From the NCBI RefSeq assembly GCF_900114995.1, contig NZ_FOUX01000003.1:434001-498000 (forward strand): a DNA stretch of 64,000 nt, written 5' to 3'. The notes under the pieces are model-generated. The model did not search any database and was not told the origin of the DNA. It saw only the letters and a list, made by a program, of their open reading frames with translations. Of this stretch, positions 33,437 to 40,423 are shown piece after piece; positions within the stretch are counted from its first letter, which is position 1, and each line of letters begins with the position of its first letter. Source of the stretch: Chitinophaga sp. YR627. GTDB lineage: Bacteria; Bacteroidota; Bacteroidia; Chitinophagales; Chitinophagaceae. Both the position numbers and the translations under genes were made by a program.

Positions 33437-33445
33437 TTGTATTTT

Positions 33446-34579
33446 ATGTCAAAACTACCCAACGTAGGCACCACTATATTCTCAGTGATGTCCGCCCTGG
33501 CGGCACAACATAAAGCCATTAACCTCTCTCAGGGATTTCCAGATTTTGATTGTGATGAACAGCTGAAAAGAATGGTCAGCGAAGCGATGCAGGAAGGGCA
33601 TAACCAATATGCACCTATGCCGGGTATCATGCCGTTGCGTGAAGTGATCGCTGAGAAGATACAGACCTTGTATGGTCAGCAGGTAAATCCGGATACGGAA
33701 ATTACAGTCACTCCCGGTGGTACATACGCGATCTTTACAGCGATCGCTACCTGTATCAGCCCCGGCGATGAAGTCATCATCTTTGAACCGGCATATGACA
33801 GCTATATCCCGAATGTACTGGTCAATGGAGGCGTACCGGTACTGATCCCGCTTTCTTATCCTGATTATACAATAGACTGGTCGCTGGTACGCAGCAGGAT
33901 CACGCCACGTACGAAGATGATCATGATCAATACGCCGCACAATCCTACCGCCAGTATCATGACGGCTGCCGATATTGCACAATTACAGGAGATTGTAAAG
34001 GAGCATAACCTGCTCGTATTATCAGATGAAGTATATGAACACCTGGTTTTCGATGGCGCACAGCATCTTAGTATTCTTCGTTACCCGGAGTTACTGAAAA
34101 ACAGTTTTGTCACCTTCTCTTTTGGTAAGGTATTCCACAACACCGGTTGGAAGATGGGTTATTGCGTCGCGCCAGCTCATCTGATGGCAGAATACCGTAA
34201 AGTGCATCAGTATCTCTGTTTTTCAGTGAATACGCCGATGCAGTATGGATTGTCCCGCTATTTACAGACACCTGAACATTACCTGACCCTGCCGGTATTT
34301 TATCAGCAGAAAAGAGATTATTTCCTGGAACTGACAAAAGATACCCGTTTCACGCCACTGTCCTCAAAAGGCAGTTATTTTCAGCTGATGCGCTATGACC
34401 GGATCTCTGATGAAGGGGATAAGGAATTTGCTACGCGTATTACCAAGGAATTTGGTGTAGCCTGCATTCCTGTATCAGCATTCTATGAAAACGGGAAAGA
34501 TGATCATGTGGTAAGGTTCTGTTTCGCGAAAAAAACGGAAACGCTGGAACAGGCAGCAGAAAGACTCAGAAAGATCTGA
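33446..34579 (+). CDS. PLP-dependent methionine-type aminotransferase (class I/II)
   Basis: A fold-type I aminotransferase of the kynurenine/methionine aminotransferase group. It has INLSQGFPDFDCDE, HNQYAPMPGIMPLREVI, TVTPGGTYAIF, NTPHNPTAS, SDEVYEHLVFDG and the PLP lysine in SFGKVFHNTGWKMGY. These blocks match the YbdL-like methionine aminotransferases known from Bacteroidota, so methionine salvage is likely. Start at ATG 33446 (377 residues) rather than a TTG three codons upstream. The start lies 9 bases after a stem-loop, and the gene ends before a 50-bp palindrome and a terminator. Confidence 0.9.
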   Translation: MSKLPNVGTTIFSVMSALAAQHKAINLSQGFPDFDCDEQLKRMVSEAMQEGHNQYAPMPGIMPLREVIAEKIQTLYGQQVNPDTEITVTPGGTYAIFTAIATCISPGDEVIIFEPAYDSYIPNVLVNGGVPVLIPLSYPDYTIDWSLVRSRITPRTKMIMINTPHNPTASIMTAADIAQLQEIVKEHNLLVLSDEVYEHLVFDGAQHLSILRYPELLKNSFVTFSFGKVFHNTGWKMGYCVAPAHLMAEYRKVHQYLCFSVNTPMQYGLSRYLQTPEHYLTLPVFYQQKRDYFLELTKDTRFTPLSSKGSYFQLMRYDRISDEGDKEFATRITKEFGVACIPVSAFYENGKDDHVVRFCFAKKTETLEQAAERLRKI

Positions 34580-34622
34580 TTCGTCGTCTCTGATATTCGG
34601 TTTATACTTTGTTATATAATGC

Positions 34623-34672
34623 TTATCCTACGTTAATCCTACGTTCATGAACGTAGGATTAACGTAGGATAA
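34623..34672. repeat. perfect 50-bp palindrome built from 11-bp units
   Basis: Positions 34623-34647 are exactly complementary to 34648-34672, with no mismatch and no spacer. Each arm holds two tandem copies of TWATCCTACGT. As RNA it gives a 23-bp stem with a CATG loop. No T tract follows, and a separate conventional terminator lies 59 bases on, so it is not needed as a terminator. It sits between convergent genes. Confidence 0.9.
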
Positions 34673-34730
34673 TGAAGATTAAAGCACTATCAAAACGGTA
34701 TCAGAAAAACGGGAAGTAATAAAAACAGAT

Positions 34731-34760
34731 AAGCCGCTCCTGGAGAAGAGCGGCTTTTCC
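34731..34760. terminator. bidirectional terminator between aminotransferase and carbonic anhydrase genes
   Basis: A 9-bp GC-rich stem (34731-34739 with 34748-34756), an 8-base loop and a short T run. It lies between two convergent stops. Confidence 0.8.
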
Positions 34761-34804
34761 TTTGTATATGACTACAAGCATGGCTTGTCAGGAGTTGTAC
34801 ATCC

Positions 34805-35494
34805 TTAGACTGTCGCAGCCTCAGGAGTAGTGTTGAACTTCTCACTACCGATTACCAGGGTTTCTTCCTGGAATGTCACCACACCTGTTTCTACATCATA
34901 CATAGCGCCGATAATACCCACCTCGCCATTCAGGATCATTTCACGCAGAATATGGCTCTGCTCGAGGATCGCCTGTACAGAACGCTCAGTATGAAGATGT
35001 GTCACTGCATCCACGAATGCAGGGTTAGAAGAAGTTCTGTTTTCAGTGATGGTTTTCTCTGCGAAAACCGCCGGCGTGATCTTATTCAGCAAACCGGTCA
35101 GGTTACCCATCTGTACCATATCGCATGCACCTTTGATCGCGCCACATTTGGTGTGACCCAGTACAACGATGAATTTGGAACCTGCTACTTTACAGGCATA
35201 TTCCAGACTACCCAGTACGTTATCAGAGATCACTGCACCAGCCAGACGGATACTGAAGATATCGCCCAGACCCTGGTCAAAGATCAGTTCTGCGGAGGTA
35301 CGGGAATCCATACAGCTCACGATCGCAGCCATTGGCCACTGACCGTCACGCGTATCGTTCACCTGCTCAAGGAGGTTACGGTGCAGTTGCAGGTTATCTA
35401 CAAAACGCTCGTTACCATGTTTCAATAATTCATAAGCCTGTGCCGGAGTAATATTGGATTGAGATGCCTTATTTAATGTTTTCATTTTCTTCAA
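34805..35494 (-). CDS. beta-class carbonic anhydrase
   Basis: A cytosolic zinc enzyme interconverting CO2 and bicarbonate. Zinc ligands and the catalytic dyad are present: C61, D63 and R65 (CMDSR), H114 and C117 (HTKCG). The 229-residue length suits the family. The start is the first ATG; a second is three codons on. It is 42 bases after the SulP transporter gene on the same strand, so the two probably form a bicarbonate uptake/CO2 hydration unit. The gene ends near a bidirectional terminator. Confidence 0.96.
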   Translation of the reverse strand: MKKMKTLNKASQSNITPAQAYELLKHGNERFVDNLQLHRNLLEQVNDTRDGQWPMAAIVSCMDSRTSAELIFDQGLGDIFSIRLAGAVISDNVLGSLEYACKVAGSKFIVVLGHTKCGAIKGACDMVQMGNLTGLLNKITPAVFAEKTITENRTSSNPAFVDAVTHLHTERSVQAILEQSHILREMILNGEVGIIGAMYDVETGVVTFQEETLVIGSEKFNTTPEAATV

Positions 35495-35536
35495 GTTTTT
35501 TACTGTTTTTAAATTTAATACATGGAGCTGCAGTAA

Positions 35537-37183
35537 TTAGTTCAGCTGAAGCTCCTTCAACAATTGTTCGTGGTTACCGGTGATGGTATGAACATGACCA
35601 CTGGCTATTTTCTCCTGCTGCTCGGGGGAAATATTTTCAGTGTTGGCCAGTTTATACTGTTCCTTGAAACCAGTGATAATTACTGTGATGTTTTTTTGCA
35701 CAGCTTTTACCTCTTTGAACTCTCGTATAGTTTCTAATACGTCAAAATCTATGTATGTGGTTTTACTTCCGTCAATAACCACAGTAGAATTTTCCGGCAT
35801 ATGGTCGAGCGTCAGCAATATGCTGGCTTTATTCAGGAAGGAAACTTCCTGTGCAAGTTCCAGAATGATGCTTTCGCCGGCTTTATATTTCTCCTTACGG
35901 AAAAAGTAAGAACTACGGATGTTACCACGGAGAATGGCAATAACGCTGACAGCCATACCCAGGGAGATACCGATCAGCAGATCGGTAAATACGATCGCAA
36001 CGACTGTTACTACGAATGGAATCCATTGATACTTACCGTTTTTGAACATTTCCTTAAAGATGGAAATCTTACACAGTTTGTATCCGGTTACCAGCAGTAC
36101 AGCTGCGAGGGTGGCCAGAGGTATTTTATTCAGCAGGGTAGGAATTAACGCTGCACAAACTAACAGCAAAGCCCCGTGTGAAATAGCAGATAGTTTGGTC
36201 CGGGCGCCGGAGTTGATATTTGCAGAGGAACGCACGATTACGGATGTAACCGGCAGACCGCCCAGCATACCACTTATGATATTACCGATACCCTGTGCCT
36301 GTAATTCACGGTTAGGGGGAGAATGACGTTTCATGGGGTCCAGCTTGTCTGTCGCTTCCAGGTTCAGCAGGGTTTCAATAGACGCTACTATTGCGATAGT
36401 GGCGCCAACGACCCAAACTTCTTTATTAGTAATAGCGCTGAAGTCAGGAAGTGTGAACTGACCGATGAACGAGTTGAAATCGCTTGCAACGGGAAGATTT
36501 ACCAGGTGAGACGGTGCAACAGCCAGTACACTGCCGGTGGCAATGAACAGCATATTCAGTCCGACACCTGTCAGTACAGCCACCAGGGGAGCCGGTACCA
36601 CGTTCACTTTAGGGATCTTGTTCCAGTAAAGGATGATCAGTACAGATACGATGGTAATCAGGGTAGCACCCAGGTGAATATGATTCAGGGTAGAGAGTAA
36701 AGCAGTAATACTGTTATCTCCATCTACCTGTATAAAAGCGAAGTCGCCTTCCGAATCAGCATCATAACCAAAGGCGTGCGGTAACTGCTTCAGTATAATA
36801 ATAATACCAATAGCAGTCAGCATACCCTTGATAACGTTGGAAGGGAAGTAGTTGGCAACAATACCCGCCTTTAAAAGGCCAAGTGCCAGCTGTATCACAC
36901 CACCGATCACAACGGCTAACAGGAAAACTTCAAATACGCCAAATTTTGTAACAGCTGTCAATACTACAGCGGTAAGACCGGCAGCGGGACCACTCACACT
37001 CAGCTGAGAACCGCTCAAAGAACCGATCACCAACCCACCTACAATACCGGCGATCATACCAGAAAACAGCGGTGCGCCGGATGCGAGGGCAATACCCAGA
37101 CAAAGCGGAACCGCAATAAGAAATACAACAAGGCCGGCAGAAAGGTCACCTTTAACATTGGAAAATATGGATTGCCTGCTCAT
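35537..37183 (-). CDS. SulP family anion transporter, likely bicarbonate
   Basis: A 548-residue inner-membrane transporter with about eleven hydrophobic helices. The SulP/BicA-type start DLSAGLVVFLIAVPLCLGIALA and the GGLVIGSLSGSQLSVSGPAAGLTAV block are typical. The C-terminal STAS domain (about 440-535) contains SFLNKASILLTLDHMPENS and VIDGSKTTYIDFD. The pairing with a beta-carbonic anhydrase gene 42 bases downstream suggests bicarbonate as substrate, as in marine and soil bacteria with BicA-like carriers; sulfate cannot be excluded. It is the first gene of the two-gene unit. Confidence 0.9.
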   Translation of the reverse strand: MSRQSIFSNVKGDLSAGLVVFLIAVPLCLGIALASGAPLFSGMIAGIVGGLVIGSLSGSQLSVSGPAAGLTAVVLTAVTKFGVFEVFLLAVVIGGVIQLALGLLKAGIVANYFPSNVIKGMLTAIGIIIILKQLPHAFGYDADSEGDFAFIQVDGDNSITALLSTLNHIHLGATLITIVSVLIILYWNKIPKVNVVPAPLVAVLTGVGLNMLFIATGSVLAVAPSHLVNLPVASDFNSFIGQFTLPDFSAITNKEVWVVGATIAIVASIETLLNLEATDKLDPMKRHSPPNRELQAQGIGNIISGMLGGLPVTSVIVRSSANINSGARTKLSAISHGALLLVCAALIPTLLNKIPLATLAAVLLVTGYKLCKISIFKEMFKNGKYQWIPFVVTVVAIVFTDLLIGISLGMAVSVIAILRGNIRSSYFFRKEKYKAGESIILELAQEVSFLNKASILLTLDHMPENSTVVIDGSKTTYIDFDVLETIREFKEVKAVQKNITVIITGFKEQYKLANTENISPEQQEKIASGHVHTITGNHEQLLKELQLN

Positions 37184-37347
37184 AGTCCGAAGGATTTAAA
37201 AGAAACGCGAATAACGTTATAACAGGGGATAGGCATGCCCTTATCAACTGGCATAGCTACTCCGGTTAAGTGAAAAAAATGGATAATAGTAAGTGTGCGC
37301 GCATGCGCCTGATATGGAGGAAATAAGATGAGATCAGTATAAAGCCG

Positions 37348-37365
37348 AAAAAGCCCCTACAGGGC
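37348..37365 (-). terminator. short terminator of the 96-residue secreted protein gene
   Basis: On the minus strand a short GCCC/GGGC stem is followed by a T run. It lies about 35 bases after the stop of the gene at 37400-37690. Confidence 0.45.
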
Positions 37366-37399
37366 AGCATGGCTGTACTGATTCAATAGTTTAAATCTA

Positions 37400-37690
37400 T
37401 TAACAGTTGGGTGGAGGACAGTGTATTTCGCGGGTAGGACCCTGTGGGATCTCCGCAAAGAAATTATAGTGCAGACTCTTTACCAGTAATGAAGGCTCAA
37501 ACTGGATAATAGAACTGTTGTTGAGGAATTTGAGATCCTTGGCAATTTTAACGAGGTCACAGTTGCAACCATCTTCCACAGGATGCTCTTCGACGATCTG
37601 ATTATTGAACAATATCTTCCCCACCTCCTTAATCGGAAGGAGCTGTGTGCACATCAGTGCCAGGAGGAATATGCCAATAAGTCTTTTCAT
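37400..37690 (-). CDS. small secreted hypothetical protein
   Basis: A 96-residue protein with an N-terminal hydrophobic signal segment (about 1-18, RLIGIFLLALMCTQLLPI). The mature part has a CNC motif at residues 43-45 and ends with CPPPNC, so two cysteine clusters could form disulfides. Short proteins of this kind are common and uncharacterised in Chitinophagaceae. It stands alone between the SulP gene and the PadR promoter. Function unknown. Confidence 0.7.
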   Translation of the reverse strand: MKRLIGIFLLALMCTQLLPIKEVGKILFNNQIVEEHPVEDGCNCDLVKIAKDLKFLNNSSIIQFEPSLLVKSLHYNFFAEIPQGPTREIHCPPPNC

Positions 37691-37959
37691 CTGTACAGTA
37701 CAAAAATAAGTTAGAGCTAACCTACTTTGTAAAGATAGACGATAAAAAAATGTTAAATCCCTTTTATTTATGAGTGGCTTTCCCGGGAAACCATTATACC
37801 CATGACACCACGTTCATCCCTTATTTAAGACCGTTCGTCACAAACGTAAAAAATTTTTCCAAGGGCTTTATATTTCTTAAATAATTGTATATCAATTGTT
37901 TGCTTATTAATTCCGGTAATATCCTAAGCAAGTTATTTTGTTTTCCATGGTATTGTGTA

Positions 37960-37989
37960 TTGCATAGTAGTATAAAATACCTATCTTTG
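37960..37989 (+). promoter_or_regulatory. Bacteroidota-type promoter of padR-pspC
   Basis: A -33 TTG at 37960-37962 (within TTGC) and a -7 box TATCTTTG at 37982-37989, 19 bases apart. This is the best match to TTG-N19-TAnnTTTG in the window. It would give a leader of about 25 bases before the upstream mini-ORF. Confidence 0.75.
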
Positions 37990-38019
37990 TATCGTAATCA
38001 TCAGAAACCACCATTTACC

Positions 38020-38061
38020 ATGTTTAAGTATCGTTTTATTCATAAAGCTCACTTGCCATGA
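38020..38061 (+). CDS. 13-codon upstream ORF overlapping padR start
   Basis: An ATG opens 13 sense codons (MFKYRFIHKAHLP) ending in a TGA that overlaps the padR ATG as ATGA. It lies directly downstream of the best promoter in the window. Peptide function is doubtful; a role in translational coupling of padR is the more likely meaning. Confidence 0.4.
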   Translation: MFKYRFIHKAHLP

Positions 38062-38384
38062 ATATAGATAACACACAGTCACAGATGAGAAAGGGGGTAC
38101 TTGAGTTCTGTATCCTCTCGATCATCAAGCAAGGAGAAGCTTATCCTTCAGACATTATCGAAAAAATGAAAGAAGCAAAGCTGGACATCCTGGAGGGGAC
38201 CCTTTACCCACTGCTTACCCGACTTAAAAACGCAGAATTTCTTACTTACCGATGGGTCGAAAGTAATTCAGGTCCCCCAAGGAAATATTTTTCCATGACC
38301 GACAAGGGAGAATTCTTCTATAAGGAACTGGAATCAACCTGGAATGAGCTGGCCAATGCAGTAACACAGCTTACAAGTCAATAA
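38058..38384 (+). CDS. PadR family transcriptional regulator
   Basis: A 108-residue winged-helix repressor of the short PadR class. The N-terminal motif LEFCILSIIKQGEAYPSDII, then LEGTLYPLLTRLKNAEFL and the wing SGPPRKYFSMTDKGE are characteristic. Members of this class repress their own operon and respond to membrane-active or aromatic compounds. It sits 47 bases upstream of the PspC gene and is probably its regulator. The start overlaps a 13-codon upstream ORF. Confidence 0.93.
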   Translation: MNIDNTQSQMRKGVLEFCILSIIKQGEAYPSDIIEKMKEAKLDILEGTLYPLLTRLKNAEFLTYRWVESNSGPPRKYFSMTDKGEFFYKELESTWNELANAVTQLTSQ

Positions 38385-38431
38385 CATTAACACTACCATC
38401 CAATAACCAAAACCTAAAATAGAGCATCGAG

Positions 38432-40240
38432 ATGAAAAAGATCATTAACATCAACCTGGCCGGCCGCCTTATCGCTATCGAGGATAGTGCATATGAGATA
38501 TTGCGGCAGTACCTGGAAAGCTTGTCGCGGTATTTCGCCCGCGAAGAGGGTGGGGATGAGATTGTGAGTGATATTGAGAGCCGCATCGCTGAGCTTTTCC
38601 TGAATAAATTAAAAACAACACACTGTATCACCGATGAAGACGTGCAGGCTGTAAAAGCTTCCATGGGTACGCCGGAACAGTTTGATCAGGCCGAAGAAAG
38701 TACTGGCAAGCAACAGCAGCCAGCCAACGACCCTGCATATGAATCTATCCGCCCGCGTAAAAGGCTGTACCGTGATCCGGAGGCTAAAGTACTGGGTGGT
38801 GTATGTGGTGGCCTCGGCGCTTACCTGAACGTAGACCCGGTGGTATTCCGTATCATCTTCGCCCTCCTGGCGATCGGTGGTTTCGGTTCCGGTATCCTGG
38901 TATATTTCATTCTGTGGATTGTAACCCCGGAGGCAAACACTGCCGCTGAAAAACTGCAGATGAGAGGAGAAAAGGTAGACGTTAATAATATACGTGCTAC
39001 TGTGCAGGACGAGATCAACGCTGCCAAAAGCCATTTCAAGAACTTTGGGAACGATGTTAAAAATTTTTCCCAGGGCCGCGGAAGGCAAGTTGGTAGTGAC
39101 ATCGAAAGAGCTTTTCGCAACATCTTCGAAGCGTTGGGAAAAGTACTCCTGTTACTGACCAAGGGATTCTTCTATTTTCTTGCGGTTGTGATCCTTATCT
39201 CGCTGATCAGCGTAGGTATCGGCATCACCGCATCTTCCGCGGCCCTTTACCCGCTGAAAAACCTGATCCTGTCAGGTGCTGTACAAAATCTTTTACTCTG
39301 GTGTTCCATCCTGTTCCTGGTAGGTATCCCTATCGTGGCGCTGATCATGTTCTTCGTCCGCAAGGCGACCGGTATCAAGGAAGCTAATCGCTATGTAGGA
39401 TATACGCTCAGCCTGTTATGGTTTGCCGGTCTGATCTGTGCGGTTGCACTGGTTGCCTCTGTGATCAGAGACTTCAGGACCGGTCCCGGAAGAATTTTAA
39501 AAGAAAATTACGCCCTCGTGCAACCTTCCAATGGAAAGTTAGTCATTAAACAGGCGGAAGATTATACCAACATCGACGATATCGACTTTTTCGGGGATGC
39601 ACTGCGTGTGACAGAAGACACCGTTATCATCAATTCCGCCAGGATCAGACTGGAAAAAAGTGATAGCGACAGTTTCGAGGTGTATATAGAACGCTATTCC
39701 CGCGGACGTACCGTTGCCCAGGCAAGAGCCCTTGCCAAACAAATTCAGTATCAGCTGGAACAAAGAGATTCAATTCTCTACGTGCCATCAGGTATTTCAA
39801 TTCCGGCAGACTCCAAATTCAGAGGACAGCATATCAGGGTGATCGTGAAAGTACCTGCTAATAAGAAGGTACAGATGGACAGAAACCTGGAATATTCTCA
39901 CGGATGGGATTTTAACGACGATTGGGACGACTTTGGCCGTAACCGCGACAGAGGTCACGTTGAGATCAAAATGAACGAAGACGGATCTTCTGTGGATATG
40001 GACCATAACAACAACGACTCCGATCGGGAGGATAATGACAACGACGGTGAAAACAGAGACAACAGCGGAAATAAGGCTGATTCTGTGGAAAGAAACTACC
40101 GCTATAAAGGTGGAAAACAGGAAAATAAGACGCCTGTAGACAATAGTGGTTCCGGCAGCAAACCCGCTGCAAAGACCAGCGAAGCAGCAATAGATGTTGT
40201 GAGCACTATCGGATACAGTTTATATAAACTCGTTAAGTGA
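38432..40240 (+). CDS. PspC domain membrane protein
   Basis: A 602-residue envelope-stress protein. The N-terminal ~95 residues form a helical domain (DSAYEILRQYLESLSRYF, then IVSDIESRIAEL). The PspC domain follows at about 108-170 (RLYRDPEAKVLGGVCGGLGA, with GGFGSGILVYFILWIVTPE). Three further hydrophobic segments lie at about 235-335. The C-terminal half is soluble, with a low-complexity Asn/Asp-rich tail (about 505-550). The PadR-PspC pair is a recurring Bacteroidota arrangement, suggesting PadR control of a membrane-stress response. A strong terminator lies about 65 bases downstream. Confidence 0.92.
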   Translation: MKKIININLAGRLIAIEDSAYEILRQYLESLSRYFAREEGGDEIVSDIESRIAELFLNKLKTTHCITDEDVQAVKASMGTPEQFDQAEESTGKQQQPANDPAYESIRPRKRLYRDPEAKVLGGVCGGLGAYLNVDPVVFRIIFALLAIGGFGSGILVYFILWIVTPEANTAAEKLQMRGEKVDVNNIRATVQDEINAAKSHFKNFGNDVKNFSQGRGRQVGSDIERAFRNIFEALGKVLLLLTKGFFYFLAVVILISLISVGIGITASSAALYPLKNLILSGAVQNLLLWCSILFLVGIPIVALIMFFVRKATGIKEANRYVGYTLSLLWFAGLICAVALVASVIRDFRTGPGRILKENYALVQPSNGKLVIKQAEDYTNIDDIDFFGDALRVTEDTVIINSARIRLEKSDSDSFEVYIERYSRGRTVAQARALAKQIQYQLEQRDSILYVPSGISIPADSKFRGQHIRVIVKVPANKKVQMDRNLEYSHGWDFNDDWDDFGRNRDRGHVEIKMNEDGSSVDMDHNNNDSDREDNDNDGENRDNSGNKADSVERNYRYKGGKQENKTPVDNSGSGSKPAAKTSEAAIDVVSTIGYSLYKLVK

Positions 40241-40305
40241 TGAGAAACGTGTGTTAAAGATTAAACTTTGTCATCACAATAAGTTCAATAGTTACAGAAA
40301 CACTG

Positions 40306-40333
40306 ACCACGGTTTTTACCGTGGTTTTTTTTT
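40306..40333 (+). terminator. terminator of padR-pspC
   Basis: An 8-bp stem (40306-40313 with 40318-40325), a 4-base loop and a 9-base T run ending at 40333. Confidence 0.9.
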
Positions 40334-40380
40334 AACGCATCTTTTTCCCGATCCGATTCCCCGCCTCCTGTATTTAATCA

Positions 40381-40388
40381 TAACTTTG
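40381..40388 (+). promoter_or_regulatory. candidate -7 box of feoB
   Basis: TAACTTTG matches TAnnTTTG and lies 35 bases before the feoB ATG. A clear -33 TTG was not found. Confidence 0.4.
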
Positions 40389-40423
40389 CGTCTTTAAACC
40401 GTTTATCAGGATAAGGCTAAGGA

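Noticed and set aside
34623..34672. CRISPR-like repeat
   Set aside because: The units form one contiguous palindrome without spacers, and no cas genes are visible.
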